The notes under the pieces were generated by a model. That model was not told the DNA's origin and did not search any database. It was given only the letters and a program-made list of their open reading frames with translations. DNA of 64,000 nt, taken from contig NZ_BQUV01000012.1 of NCBI RefSeq assembly GCF_022835695.1, positions 1 to 64,000 of the forward strand, in the 5' to 3' direction. Shown here piece after piece: positions 26,501 to 34,293 of this stretch. The position numbers and the translations under genes were made by a program. The stretch is from Bradyrhizobium sp. Ce-3 (lineage in GTDB: Bacteria > Pseudomonadota > Alphaproteobacteria > Rhizobiales > Xanthobacteraceae). Numbering within the stretch: position 1 is the stretch's first letter; each line of letters starts with the position of its first letter.

Positions 26501-26872
26501 TTGAATTGTGAGGTTGGCATTCACCCCGGCCGTCACTCCGCCGAACTTGAAATTGCCCGTCGTGCCGGTCGCTCCAGCGGCCACGCCGAGGACGATGTTC
26601 GAGGTCTTGTCGACGGCGACCGCACCACCGGCCGGTGCCGCTCCGCCGGTCCAGTTCGAGCCGACCGTCCAGTCGTTGCTGGTGGCACCGGTCCAATTCT
26701 GCGCTGCGGCGGATCGTGGTTGGAGCGCTACGAGCGCAGCCACCGAGGCGCTCAGCAGCAGCAGGTGCTGGAACTGCGCGCGGGTGCGGGACGCAGATCG
26801 CGTCCGGCGCGGATTGAGTGTGGTGTCACCAACGTGTCGTGCGATCGTCGCAGCCCCGATGCATTCGCGCAT
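23573..26872 (-). CDS. Autotransporter (type Va) with PATR-repeat passenger
   Basis: 1099 aa from the ATG at 26872 with AAGGAAC upstream. An extended N-terminal region (about 40 polar residues before LLLLSASVAALVALQPRSAAAQ) looks like the long signal peptides of large autotransporters. The passenger, residues 60-800, is a glycine/threonine-rich beta-helix with passenger-associated repeats (GLTKTGDGTLFLRGGSTYTG; GGLTLTGGTETLSGANTYSG, repeated several times). A proline-rich linker (PAAPKPPAAPAGP) leads to a roughly 270-residue beta-barrel ending in RVVW, the terminal aromatic signature read by BAM. It is probably a surface adhesin. No protease triad seen. Confidence 0.9.
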   Translation of the reverse strand: MRECIGAATIARHVGDTTLNPRRTRSASRTRAQFQHLLLLSASVAALVALQPRSAAAQNWTGATSNDWTVGSNWTGGAAPAGGAVAVDKTSNIVLGVAAGATGTTGNFKFGGVTAGVNANLTIQNGAVLTTTGNSLTIGNTAGTTSTVTVTGAGSRWNINGILTINAVGTNTLNIENGATVATTGRLVVTAPAGTGTGTLNISNATLQTPSIAINNAGGQVNYDNAVVRITANATSIFGGTAAQNHIAAGGLTVDTNGFVGIASTAGGLSGVGGLTKTGDGTLFLRGGSTYTGETVIQQGTFAIGVIAGASDALINSSRVVDNATLDITRVFDAASHIQSLAGNSAGTVLLGAKDLIITNANDTFAGSINGTGGLQLTGGTQALSGVQAYTGATTIAGGTLALTGAGAIGASSRVVNNAAFDISGVSGGGTSIQGLAGSGSVALGANTLTLTAANDTFSGVIGGSGGLTLTGGTETLSGANTYSGVTTISAGTLALAGAGSISNSRVVANAAFDISGLAGTSTSILSLAGSGNVALGAKTLTLTNASDTFSGAIGGAGGLTLTGGTQTISGRGTYSGATTLTGGTLRAGAADAFSSASAFTASASSTVDLNGFSQIMGALSNAGTVRFGATPGTALTVVGNYAGNGGTLLFNTVLGGDGSATDRLLVGGSTSGSSTVRINNAGGGGAQTSDGIRLIDVNGASNGTFTLAGNYSLQGQQAIVAGAYAYTLQKNGVATPTDGDWYLRSTLVPSSDPAAPKPPAAPAGPLYQPGVPLYENYAQVLLGMNALPSMQERVGNRYWGGNGGPSEAMARMGVSPAATSDSSWTQSAFWGRVEGGQTNLRPSNTTGSTTSSDDFKAQAGLDGLALENNYGRLIVGLTLQYGLTTAYVNSFFGNGRIRAEGTGVGATATWYGDNGVYLDGQMQTMFYRGDLTSDLVGSMAHGNEGLGFAFSVEGGRRITIGNGFSLTPQAQLAYSKVEFDGFADRFGAQVSLTNADSLLGRVGLSLNHQKSWSDGARSDLYAIGNLHYEFLDGTNVGVAGTSFASANDRLWGSIGGGGSYSWAGGRYTVFGEATYRASLQDAGDNHSYKGTAGLRVVW

Positions 26873-27226
26873 GGTGCTCAGTTCCTTGTTCTTGCCGCTG
26901 CCCGGCAGGTTGCATTCCGGCAAACCTTCGCCGGCAGCAGATGTGTGTTACGCTATGTGACTCACTGTGAGCTGACAAATGAAGGTTGTGTCGTTCGCAG
27001 CGAAACAAAACCCGGTGTGCCCGCGATGCAACGTCCGCGCGCTACAATTAATCGATCGCTAACCAGTTGAGTTGCGCTCGGCTGCCCGCGAGGGGCTTGG
27101 GCAGGCCGGCAGCGACCCAGCCACCACCCGGCGCCGGCGATCACAATACCGCTGGTAGCGTTGACGTTGCCGCGCGGAAACACGACATATCACCCGCCAA
27201 TCCAAATCGCCGCTCCGGAGCCAGCC
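26873..27226. other. Divergent promoter region
   Basis: 354 bp between the autotransporter and cyclase genes. GTGACTCACTGTGAGC near 26958-26973 is a partial inverted repeat, and several AT-rich spots could be -10 elements. I cannot assign a regulator. Confidence 0.35.
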
Positions 27227-28417
27227 ATGAACGCGCCCAATACCGAATCCGTCACGCCGCAGTCCGATGGCGAGGTCGTGGCCTGGCTGACCAACGAGAC
27301 CCGCGACCAGCGCTTCATCGACAACATCCTCGCCGAACTCTGCATCCGGCTGCAGGGCAGGCGCATCCCGCTGAAGCGGGCGACGATGAATCTTTTGATC
27401 CAGCATCCGCAATGGCTCGGCGCCCGGATCATCTGGGCCGACGGCAAGCGCGAGGCCGAGATCACGCGGGTCGACTACGAGGTGCAGCAGCGCTCGGAAT
27501 ATATCGGCAGCCCGGTCTACGAGATCCATCAGGGCGCCACCGAAGTGCGCGAGCGGCTGGAGCGCGCCGATGGCCGCAAGCACGCGCTCTATGACGAGAT
27601 GCGCGCGCAGGGCCTGACCGACTATGTGGCGTGGCCACTGCTGCATACGCTCGGCAAGCGCCATGTCGTGACCTTTGCGACCGACCGCCCCGGCGGCTTC
27701 GACGATGCGCATGTTGCCGAGCTCTCGAAGGTGCTGCCGGTGCTGGCGCTGGTCAGCGAGATCCGCATGAAGAACCGCCTGGCGCGGACCCTGCTCGAGA
27801 CCTATGTCGGGTCCCATGCCGGCGAGTTGATCCTGGCCGGTGCGACGCGGCGGGGCAGCGGCACGACCGTGCGCGCCGCGATCATGATCTGCGACCTCAG
27901 GGATTTCACCCGGATCTCGGACTCCTGGCCGCGCGACGACGTCATCGATCTGCTCAACGACTATTTCGACGCGATGTCGGAGCCGATCGCGCGGCATGGC
28001 GGCGAGATCCTGAAGTTCATCGGCGACGGCCTGCTCGCGATCTTCCCGCTCAGCGACCCCAAGGCCTGCGCCAATTTGCTGCGTGCGGTGTCCGAGGCGC
28101 GGGTGGCCATGGCGGAGCTGAGTGAAAAGAACAGCATGATGGGCCGGGCGCCGATGAATTACGGCATCGGCGTCCATGTCGGCGACGTCATGTACGGCAA
28201 TATCGGGTCGCGCAGCCGGCTCGACTTCACCGTGATCGGCCCGGCGGTGAACATGGCCTCGCGGCTCGAGGCGCTGACCAAGCAGCTGAAAAAGAACGTG
28301 CTGCTGTCACGCGCCTTCGCCGATCTGGTCGAGCACGATTTCGCGCTCGAACATGTCGGCGAGCATGCGGTGCGCGGCTTCAGCGAGCCGATCGAGCTGT
28401 TCGCCTACAACAGCTAA
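27227..28417 (+). CDS. Class III adenylate/guanylate cyclase
   Basis: 396 aa with GGAG before the ATG at 27227. Residues 1-200 form a regulatory region resembling a GAF-like sensor (EVVAWLTNETRD at the start). The catalytic domain spans about 212-390: metal aspartates Asp223 (MICDLRDFTRISD) and Asp267 (FIGDGLLAIFPL), Lys263 as purine-selecting lysine, Asp334 (DFTVIGPAVNMASRLE), and transition-state residues Asn342 and Arg346. Lys/Asp at the base-recognition positions favours ATP, so cAMP synthesis is expected. Such soluble cyclases are abundant in Bradyrhizobium. The stop overlaps the convergent small gene by 4 bp. Confidence 0.9.
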   Translation: MNAPNTESVTPQSDGEVVAWLTNETRDQRFIDNILAELCIRLQGRRIPLKRATMNLLIQHPQWLGARIIWADGKREAEITRVDYEVQQRSEYIGSPVYEIHQGATEVRERLERADGRKHALYDEMRAQGLTDYVAWPLLHTLGKRHVVTFATDRPGGFDDAHVAELSKVLPVLALVSEIRMKNRLARTLLETYVGSHAGELILAGATRRGSGTTVRAAIMICDLRDFTRISDSWPRDDVIDLLNDYFDAMSEPIARHGGEILKFIGDGLLAIFPLSDPKACANLLRAVSEARVAMAELSEKNSMMGRAPMNYGIGVHVGDVMYGNIGSRSRLDFTVIGPAVNMASRLEALTKQLKKNVLLSRAFADLVEHDFALEHVGEHAVRGFSEPIELFAYNS

Positions 28418-28611
28418 AGCTCGCCGGACAGGCTCACTGTCGGTGCGTGCAGCGATTGCTGCTCGGCATAGTGTGCCAGGCGGTCGTATTCCTCGGCGAT
28501 CTTCAAGAGGTTCGCGCGTGAGTTCTGGTACCTGGACAACTCCGCCTTGGCGCGTGTCGTGGCGGCGCGATCCCGCCAATAGGCGGGGTTATTGAATGCG
28601 TTGTCGACCAT
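28414..28611 (-). CDS. Small helical hypothetical protein (65 aa)
   Basis: ATG at 28611 with GGGGGAAG upstream. The product MVDNAFNNPAYWRDRAATTR continues as one long amphipathic helix (LLKIAEEYDRLAHYAEQQ) with a polar tail. Resembles the 59-aa protein at 778-957. Cytosolic, function unknown. It overlaps the cyclase stop codon by 4 bp in convergent orientation. Confidence 0.7.
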   Translation of the reverse strand: MVDNAFNNPAYWRDRAATTRAKAELSRYQNSRANLLKIAEEYDRLAHYAEQQSLHAPTVSLSGEL

Positions 28612-28971
28612 GGCGCTTCCCCCTTTCTCGGGGACTGCCCATGGATCAACGCCGCGGCGAGACGTCGGCTCCCGAAGGAACCTGGAACTCGGTTCACGCA
28701 TCAGGGGTCACTGAAACATTTCGTTTGCGTCGGGAGAGATTTATTTGGATTCGATTCACACGCGTTATTTTTCGGAACGCCGGATCGGGTGAATCATTCG
28801 GGCGTACTGGGCAGTCGTTTTTCATTAAGAACATTTTTTTCAAGGCCCAGAGGGTCCGCCTGATTATCGGAAGCGGCGGTTCGGCGTGAGCATGGGAATA
28901 GGGACGGCCCCGGCAACGCGAGACGCTGGGGCCGTTCCCATTGGTGCTTGAAGTCGGCGCTTGCCTGGAAT
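28612..28971. other. Intergenic stretch with large hairpin
   Basis: ACGGCCCC at 28904-28911 and GGGGCCGT at 28928-28935 form an 8-bp stem, extendable with one bulge. It lies just beyond the ClC gene's stop and is a possible terminator although no T-tract follows. The rest shows nothing certain. Confidence 0.35.
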
Positions 28972-30318
28972 TCAGGTCGACGCCTTCGGCTGCGGCGAGG
29001 CCCGGTCGATGAACCCCTTGGCGAGGGCGTGATAGACGCCTTCCTTGCAGATCAGCTTCGAACTCGCATGGGCAATTAGGGCCGCGGCCATCAGCGGCAC
29101 GACCATGGCGTGATTGTCGGTCATTTCGGTGACGATGACGAAGGCCGTGATCGGCGCCTGCACCACGCCGGCGAAATATGAAACCATGCCGAGCAGCATG
29201 ATGGCCGGCAGCGGCGCGCCGTGAAACAGCGGCGCGATGTTGGAGCCGAGCCCGGCGCCGACCGCGAGTGAAGGCGCGAAGATGCCGCCCGGCATGCCGC
29301 TGATCGAGGCGAACGTGGTGGCGAGGAATTTCCACAGGCTGAAGCTCGCGGGCAATTGTGCGCCGGCTTCGAGCGCGGATTTGACCTGCTGATATCCGGT
29401 GCCGTAGATCGCGCCGTCGGAGGCAATGCCGCAGAGCGCCGCGGCAAAGCCGCAGATCGCGGCAAAGCCGACCGGATAGCGCTTGATCGCGCGCCCGGCC
29501 GGATTGGCAAATCCGCGCGCCATCGTGATCAGGATGCGGCTGAACAGACCGCCGGCAAGGCCTCCGGCGACACCGCAGATGGGGACCGCGAGCCAGTCGG
29601 TGCCGTTGCGCAGGGCGGTCGCGCTGGTGCCGAAATAAGTGTAGTTGCCCATCAAGGCGAGCGAGGTCAGGCCCGCGGCGATCACCGCGCCGATGATCAG
29701 GCTGGAGGTTCGGGTCTCGAAGGCGCGGCTCATTTCCTCGATGCCGAACACGATGCCGGCCAGCGGCGTGTTGAAGGCCGCCGCGACGCCGGCGGCCGCG
29801 CCGGCCAGGATCAGGCCGGGCTGGCGCCGCGGCGAGAAGCGGCCGAGCGCGAACATGATCGACGCGCCGATCTGCACGGTCGGTCCCTCGCGCCCGACCG
29901 ACGCGCCACACAGCAGGCCGAACAGGGTCAGCAGGATCTTGCCGGCCGCAATGCGCAGCGACACCAGGCTTTCGCGCGCGGTCTGATCGGTCAGATGGCG
30001 GGCGGCGATGGCCTGCGGGATGCCGCTGCCTTGCGCGTTCTGGAAAAAGCGATTGGTCAGGAAGACCGACAGCGCAAAGCCCGCGGGCGTCACCACCAGC
30101 GAGGCATAACGGAGATGCGACACCAGCGCGGAGAAGGCGATCTGCGCCAGATCGGCGAGCTGTGCGAGCGCGACGGCGGCCGCACCGACGGCGATGCCGC
30201 CCAGCAGGAAGATGGCCCGGCGTTGCCAACGCGCGGAGACCAGTCTGAACAGCCGCCGCTGGCGGTTGGAAGGGAAGGTCATTCTGGCGGTATTCTGGCT
30301 GATGTCGCGGTCCAACAT
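28972..30318 (-). CDS. ClC-type chloride channel/transporter
   Basis: 448 aa with about ten or more intramembrane helices from residue 35. Selectivity motifs: GSGIPQ (residues about 97-102), GREGPTVQIGAS with the gating glutamate, and GMPGGIFAPSLAVGAGLG. The internal proton glutamate motif GIEEM is retained, which argues for a 2Cl-/H+ exchanger rather than a passive channel. No CBS domains. Inner membrane; roles include acid resistance and anion homeostasis. Start at ATG 30318; an ATG at 30282 is possible. Confidence 0.9.
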   Translation of the reverse strand: MLDRDISQNTARMTFPSNRQRRLFRLVSARWQRRAIFLLGGIAVGAAAVALAQLADLAQIAFSALVSHLRYASLVVTPAGFALSVFLTNRFFQNAQGSGIPQAIAARHLTDQTARESLVSLRIAAGKILLTLFGLLCGASVGREGPTVQIGASIMFALGRFSPRRQPGLILAGAAAGVAAAFNTPLAGIVFGIEEMSRAFETRTSSLIIGAVIAAGLTSLALMGNYTYFGTSATALRNGTDWLAVPICGVAGGLAGGLFSRILITMARGFANPAGRAIKRYPVGFAAICGFAAALCGIASDGAIYGTGYQQVKSALEAGAQLPASFSLWKFLATTFASISGMPGGIFAPSLAVGAGLGSNIAPLFHGAPLPAIMLLGMVSYFAGVVQAPITAFVIVTEMTDNHAMVVPLMAAALIAHASSKLICKEGVYHALAKGFIDRASPQPKAST

Positions 30319-30450
30319 GGACCGATCAGGTCAGTCTTAGCACGCGCCGGTGATACGCAAAGCCCAGGAAATCAGCAGGGTATGCCGACGTCGCCGCCAC
30401 ACGCGAAAGCCGAAATCTGCGCTTCTCCGTGACGGCAAATATCCCACCGC

Positions 30451-30846
30451 CTATCTTTGGCGCCGCTGCTTTCTCGGAAACAGCCGATCGCGGATGTAGC
30501 GCGAGGTCGGCGTCAGGCGAATGCCACGCGGCTTCTGCCAGGCGGCGCGGTCGATCTCCTTCTTGTCGCCGATCGCGAGCCGTCCCTTGGCGTTCTTGGC
30601 GATGAAGATCGCGTCACTCATCCGGCGGCCGGAACGCTTGTTCTTGGCTGTGACTTCCTTCCAGAGGCTGAGCCTGCCGAGCTTGAGCTTCGGCAGCTCC
30701 TCCTTGATCTCACGCTTCAGGCAATCCTTGCCGGTTTCGCGCGCGCGCCTGCGTCCGCCGGGGAACATCCACAGCCCGTCAGATCGGCGTCTAACCAGAA
30801 GAACCTTGCCGCGCTTCGCGGCAACCAATTTGGAGGACTTGGTCAT
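30451..30846 (-). CDS. NUDIX hydrolase
   Basis: 131 aa. The Nudix box is GGRRRARETGKDCLKREIKE followed by EL, matching G-x5-E-x7-RE-x2-EE. The short N-terminus (KVLLVRRRSDGLWMFPGG) is typical of MutT-like NUDIX enzymes that hydrolyse nucleoside diphosphates linked to X. Very basic overall (Lys/Arg-rich), with an RKQRRQR tail that could bind polyphosphates or nucleic acid. A perfect 10-bp inverted repeat sits 39-64 bp upstream of its start. Confidence 0.85.
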   Translation of the reverse strand: MTKSSKLVAAKRGKVLLVRRRSDGLWMFPGGRRRARETGKDCLKREIKEELPKLKLGRLSLWKEVTAKNKRSGRRMSDAIFIAKNAKGRLAIGDKKEIDRAAWQKPRGIRLTPTSRYIRDRLFPRKQRRQR

Positions 30847-30884
30847 GGACTGCGCAATGATCGAAACAGAATCGGCTCCAATCT

Positions 30885-30910
30885 AACTTGTCTATTGGAG
30901 TAGACAAGTT
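30885..30910. promoter_or_regulatory. Perfect 10-bp inverted repeat, operator candidate
   Basis: AACTTGTCTA and TAGACAAGTT are separated by 6 nt (TTGGAG). It lies upstream of the NUDIX gene (minus, start 30846) with no T-tract, so an operator is more likely than a terminator. The remainder of 30911-31251 shows only a GGTTCCTGCGACAGGAACC-type hairpin at about 31127-31146. Confidence 0.5.
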
Positions 30911-31251
30911 CAATGACAGATTGTTCCACAGTCATATGTCGGCCGTTTGTCCGGGTGGCAAATGAAAGAGGCCGCCGGCTGTGACGCTCCGTCGCGACGT
31001 CACCGCGTCCTGCTGCTTTGCTGAATGTTCGCACGCGATCAGGGTCGTTCATGCTCGCGCGCGCGGCTCGCTTGATCCGGCCTGATGTCCGACATCCCTA
31101 CGTTGAAGTCGTGATGGTGAGCCGATCGGTTCCTGCGACAGGAACCCGCCCGATCGCTTGATGACGATAATGTCCGGATCGGCGGCTCCGCGGCTTGACT
31201 TTATGTTCTTGTTTTGTTCTTATTGCCCTCCACCGTGAATAGGAGGCCGCC

Positions 31252-31548
31252 ATGGACAACCGTATCAGCCAAATTCGCAGGCAAATCAGGGCACTGCGTG
31301 TCAGCATGCTCGAGGCCGAGGCGATCATGCGCCAGCAGATCAACCGGGATGAGGATTGCGCCTTCGTCGCCGGCGACCTCCTGAAGATGCGCCTGGTGAT
31401 GAGCCGACTAGTCGAGGAACGCGGCATCCTTGGCGACCGCGAGCCGATCATCGTGCATGCGAGCGTTGCGCCGCGCCGCCGCGCCGCGACGGTCGGCTTC
31501 ATTTGCCCGGCGAAGCGCGAGCTCGTCGCCGGCGAAGCGCGTGCGTGA
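31252..31548 (+). CDS. Small helical hypothetical protein
   Basis: 98 aa with AATAGGAGG before the ATG. Helical and charged (MDNRISQIRRQIRALRVSML; LLKMRLVMSRLVEERGILGD) with a more hydrophobic C-terminal third. No signal or membrane segment. First of three overlapping small plus-strand genes (31252-31931) that look translationally coupled. Family not recognised. Confidence 0.65.
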   Translation: MDNRISQIRRQIRALRVSMLEAEAIMRQQINRDEDCAFVAGDLLKMRLVMSRLVEERGILGDREPIIVHASVAPRRRAATVGFICPAKRELVAGEARA

Positions 31549-31741
31549 CGACGCGGTCAGGATGCAGCGGCTGCGCGCCGAGTTGCGCGCACTCGACGCA
31601 TCCGTGAATCGGCTCAGGCGAGCCGGGCGGGACAGTGCATCGGCGCAGCTTCTGCTGTCGCGCAAGCGCGCCGAGCTCGAGGACGTGATCTGCCGGAGGA
31701 AAGATGAGAGAGCCGCTTCGGTATTTCCACGACAGCGATGA
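31541..31741 (+). CDS. Small helical hypothetical protein, coupled
   Basis: 66 aa if the GTG at 31541 is used (an ATG at 31562 is the alternative). It overlaps the previous stop by 8 bp. Highly charged helix-rich sequence (RMQRLRAELRALDASVNRLR; QLLLSRKRAELEDVICRRKD). Its start resembles the first gene's (RRQIRALRVSM versus RLRAELRALDASV), hinting at an internal duplication within the cluster. Function unknown. Confidence 0.5.
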   Translation: MRDDAVRMQRLRAELRALDASVNRLRRAGRDSASAQLLLSRKRAELEDVICRRKDERAASVFPRQR

Positions 31742-31931
31742 CCACGCGCCCTGGATCAAGGCGCTGGCCGAAGTCCGGCACCGGGCAACGCGGGAAGGCT
31801 GGTGCTACCACCATGTGCAGGCGATCATCGTGGCGATCGACCAGTACGCGGAAGCCGCGCTCGGCAACCGCGAGTTCTTCCTCAATCGTCCGCAGACCGT
31901 CGGTCCGATCAGGCGAGGCGACGTGCCGTGA
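31704..31931 (+). CDS. Small hypothetical protein
   Basis: 75 aa with GGAGGAAAG before the ATG. It overlaps the preceding gene by 38 bp. The product MREPLRYFHDSDDHAPWIKA continues with GWCYHHVQAIIVAIDQYAEAALGNREFFLNRPQ. Soluble, mixed helix with His/Tyr-rich centre. Short proteins of this look (REGWCYHHVQAIIVAIDQYAEAA) are common hypothetical genes in Bradyrhizobium-type genomes. No function can be assigned. Confidence 0.65.
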   Translation: MREPLRYFHDSDDHAPWIKALAEVRHRATREGWCYHHVQAIIVAIDQYAEAALGNREFFLNRPQTVGPIRRGDVP

Positions 31932-31952
31932 TGAATCGCGAACCGTCCTCGC

Positions 31953-32001
31953 CGTCGTCCCGGCTCCCATGCGCAATTGCGTGCCGGGCCAGAACGACGA
32001 C
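31953..32001. repeat. Palindromic element with GCGCAATTGC core
   Basis: Outer arms GTCGTCCCGGC and GCCGGG...CGACGAC flank an inner palindrome with GCGCAATTGC at 31971-31980. The inner core matches the centre of the palindrome at 23330-23347. Confidence 0.5.
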
Positions 32002-32031
32002 ATTTGGCGACTGACGAGCCACACACTCAGC

Positions 32032-32152
32032 GTCGTCCTGGCGAAAGCCAGGATCCATTACCCCAAATCCCAATTGCTGCGCGACGCTGGGGCCACGATC
32101 CCGTTCATTACCGAATTCGGTGGTTATGGGTCCTGGCTTTCGCCAGGACGAC
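32032..32152. repeat. Long inverted-repeat intergenic element
   Basis: 22-bp perfect inverted arms (32032-32053, starting GTCGTCCTGGCGAAAGCC, and 32131-32152) enclose about 77 bp. No coding sequence. It looks like a miniature palindromic repeat of the kind scattered in bradyrhizobial intergenic regions. The gap 31932-32322 is otherwise empty. Confidence 0.75.
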
Positions 32153-32322
32153 GGCGGTGAGACCGCCGCCGGCCGGGATGGCCAATCCGCCGCCGGCGAC
32201 ATATCGTGACGCTTCGCGGCCGAATCTGAGGCGGATCGTTCATCGCCGGGTCATGTCAATCCGGCCATCGTCGGCGCCGCGCCCGCGGGGCGCGCGGCAC
32301 ATTTTTGCGGAGGAGGTTTCGG

Positions 32323-33120
32323 ATGACCAGGGGCTGGCAGATTGCGGCGTCGGCGCTTGCCATCGTCGTGATGGTTGCGACGCTGGGCGCTGAGGCGAAC
32401 GCGGCACAGTGCGGCAACGGGCCGGGCGGCTTCGAATCCTGGAAGGAGCAATTCGCCGGCGAGGCAAGGGCCAAGGGCGTCGGCGCCACGGCGGTCGACG
32501 CGCTGATGCAGACGCATTATGCCAGCGCGACGATTGCCGCGGATCGCGGCCAGCGCAGCTTCGGCCTGTCGCTCGAGCAGTTCATGGCCAAGCGCGGATC
32601 TGCGACCATCGTGGCGCGCGGCCGTTCGCTGAAGCAGTCGCAGGCGGCGATGTTCGCGTCGATCCAGCAGCGCTACGGCGTGCCGCCGGGACCGCTGATC
32701 GCGATCTGGGGCATGGAGAGCGGCTTCGGCAGCCAGCGCGGCAACCAGAACATGCTGTCGTCGATCGCAACCCTGGCCTACGACTGCCGCCGTCCGGATT
32801 TCTTCACCGACCAGCTCTATGCCGCGTTGAAGCTGATCGACCGCGGCACCTTGTCCGGCAGCACCCGCGGCTCGATGCACGGCGAGATCGGCCAGACCCA
32901 GTTCATGCCGAAGAACGTGCTGGCCTACGGCACCGGCAACCTCGACGTCGCGGCCAATGCGCTGAGCTCGACGGCGAACTTCCTGCGCGCCAATGGCTGG
33001 CGCGCCGGCGCCGGCTATCAGCCCGGGGAACCCAACTTCGCCGCGATCGAGGCGTGGAACGCGGCAGGGGTCTATCAGAAGGCGATCGCCATCATGGGAC
33101 GGCAAATCGACGGTCAATGA
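32323..33120 (+). CDS. MltB-type lytic murein transglycosylase
   Basis: 265 aa with GGAGGAGG before the ATG at 32323. The signal peptide ends near residue 28 (TLGAEANAAQ); no lipobox, so soluble periplasmic. SLT_2 (MltB-like) domain: catalytic Glu132 in IAIWGMESGFGSQRGNQNML, then TLAYDCRRPDFF, GSMHGEIGQTQFMPKNVL and LRANGWRAGAGY. It cleaves the MurNAc-GlcNAc bond of peptidoglycan with 1,6-anhydro product. Shorter than E. coli MltB and lacks a C-terminal peptidoglycan-binding domain. Confidence 0.92.
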   Translation: MTRGWQIAASALAIVVMVATLGAEANAAQCGNGPGGFESWKEQFAGEARAKGVGATAVDALMQTHYASATIAADRGQRSFGLSLEQFMAKRGSATIVARGRSLKQSQAAMFASIQQRYGVPPGPLIAIWGMESGFGSQRGNQNMLSSIATLAYDCRRPDFFTDQLYAALKLIDRGTLSGSTRGSMHGEIGQTQFMPKNVLAYGTGNLDVAANALSSTANFLRANGWRAGAGYQPGEPNFAAIEAWNAAGVYQKAIAIMGRQIDGQ

Positions 33121-33207
33121 GCGCGGGAGCCGGGTTCCTTCACCCGCTGTTAACGCAACGGTGCCCAGATCGTGTCCGGTGAAACGGAGCACGTGGAGAC
33201 AGGCTCC

Positions 33208-33615
33208 ATGCTCAAGAACGGCACTTATGCGGCCTGGTTTCGCACGTCGCTCGCGGACGGCACCGGCATCGTGCACGTCGCCGACGGCAGGCTGTGGGGC
33301 AGCGATGCCATCATGCTCTACAGCGGCACGTATGAGGTCGACGGCGAGCGCTTCTCCGCGGTCCTCACCACCAGGCGGCATTCCGAAGGTCATGCGACCG
33401 TGTTCGGTACCGACGATCTCGTGGTGCGGCTCGACGGTGTCTTCAGCGGCGCGATCGCGACCTGCAAGGGCAGGGCCGATGCGGTGCCCGATCTCGCCTT
33501 CGAGGTGACGCTGATGCCGAGCCATGACGTGCCGCCCGAGCCGCCGCCGGATCTGCCGCTGCCGAAGTTCGATCCGAGCAGGCTGCCCAAGCTGCCGAAA
33601 CGCTCCAGCCGTTGA
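33208..33615 (+). CDS. GrlR-like regulatory protein
   Basis: 135 aa from the ATG at 33208 with GGAG upstream; a GTG at 33172 is possible. The first 90 residues form a small beta-barrel-like domain (MLKNGTYAAWFRTSLADGTG; RLWGSDAIMLYSGTYEVDGE) that matches GrlR-type proteins, named for the type III secretion regulator of enteropathogenic E. coli. The tail is proline-rich (PPEPPPDLPLPKFDPSRLPK). No GrlA partner or T3SS genes are near, so the name reflects fold only. Confidence 0.7.
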   Translation: MLKNGTYAAWFRTSLADGTGIVHVADGRLWGSDAIMLYSGTYEVDGERFSAVLTTRRHSEGHATVFGTDDLVVRLDGVFSGAIATCKGRADAVPDLAFEVTLMPSHDVPPEPPPDLPLPKFDPSRLPKLPKRSSR

Positions 33616-33621
33616 GCAACG

Positions 33622-34008
33622 CTACGCGTCGCTCGGGCCTGCGGTTTCCGGAAACGGCGCGCCGGGGATGAAGAGCTTCAGCGGGCGGATCTCGTAGACC
33701 GCCGACGGGTTGACGCTGCGCAGATCGCGCGCCGCCGCGATCGCCTCCGCCTCATCGGCGCAATCGATCACGTAGAAGCCGAGCAGATGCTCCTTGGTCT
33801 CTGAAAACGGGCCGTCGATCACCACGCCGTGGCCGGGCCCGCGCAGGGTGCTGGCGTTGCGGGTGTCGCCGAGCCGTGCAGCCGGGCCGAGCCGGCCCTT
33901 CAGCCGTTGATGGACCTCGCGCAGGCCGCTCATCACGGCGGCGTCCTCTTCGGCGTTCCACGCTTTGACCTCGGCTTCGACGTGATAGGCCAGGATGGCA
34001 TAAAGCAT
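33622..34008 (-). CDS. YCII-related (DGPF) protein
   Basis: 128 aa from the ATG at 34008 (MLYAILAYHVEAEVKAWNAE) with GGGAG upstream. Ferredoxin-like alpha/beta fold. The family signature VIDGPFSETKEHLLGFYVID is followed by the helix DEAEAIAAARDLRSVN and ending EIRPLKLF. DGPF/YCII proteins often accompany extracytoplasmic sigma factors, though none is present here. Catalytic role unproven. Confidence 0.85.
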   Translation of the reverse strand: MLYAILAYHVEAEVKAWNAEEDAAVMSGLREVHQRLKGRLGPAARLGDTRNASTLRGPGHGVVIDGPFSETKEHLLGFYVIDCADEAEAIAAARDLRSVNPSAVYEIRPLKLFIPGAPFPETAGPSDA

Positions 34009-34147
34009 CGATGGTGCTCCCTGTTTTTGATGCGCAGGCCGAAGGACGTCTCGCGGCCATCCCAGCCGACATTTCATACGTAGCGGATCGGACCGTTTTT
34101 GTGCTGCGACAAGCTATCCCGCTCGCCGCATGGGTGCGCGGCCCAGC

Positions 34148-34180
34148 AAAAAGGCGCGGCGGAATCGCTTCCGCCGCGCC
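34148..34180 (-). terminator. Strong rho-independent terminator
   Basis: On the minus strand, a 12-bp GC-rich stem (GGCGCGGCGGAA/TTCCGCCGCGCC) with a 4-nt loop is followed by TTTTT. It ends the small transcript that starts near 34319. Confidence 0.85.
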
Positions 34181-34246
34181 CCCGATTTTGATGTCTCGCT
34201 GGTCCAGGGCTGAGAGCGCCCCGATGCCAGGCTGATTGCTCAGCGC

Positions 34247-34291
34247 CTAGCGGGCGATCCCAGCGAGGTGACAGCGCTTGAGACAAGACAC
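34247..34291 (-). CDS. 14-aa micro-protein
   Basis: The GTG at 34291 begins MSCLKRCHLAGIAR and ends at TAG 34249-34247. It carries two cysteines, one histidine and three basic residues in 14 positions. Start choice rests on the Shine-Dalgarno: minus-strand AAAGGAGGTGATCTA directly before the GTG, part of a 15-nt exact complement to the 16S rRNA 3' tail. No downstream gene follows before the terminator, so it is not an attenuator leader for a structural gene. Confidence 0.55.
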   Translation of the reverse strand: MSCLKRCHLAGIAR

Positions 34292-34293
34292 TA

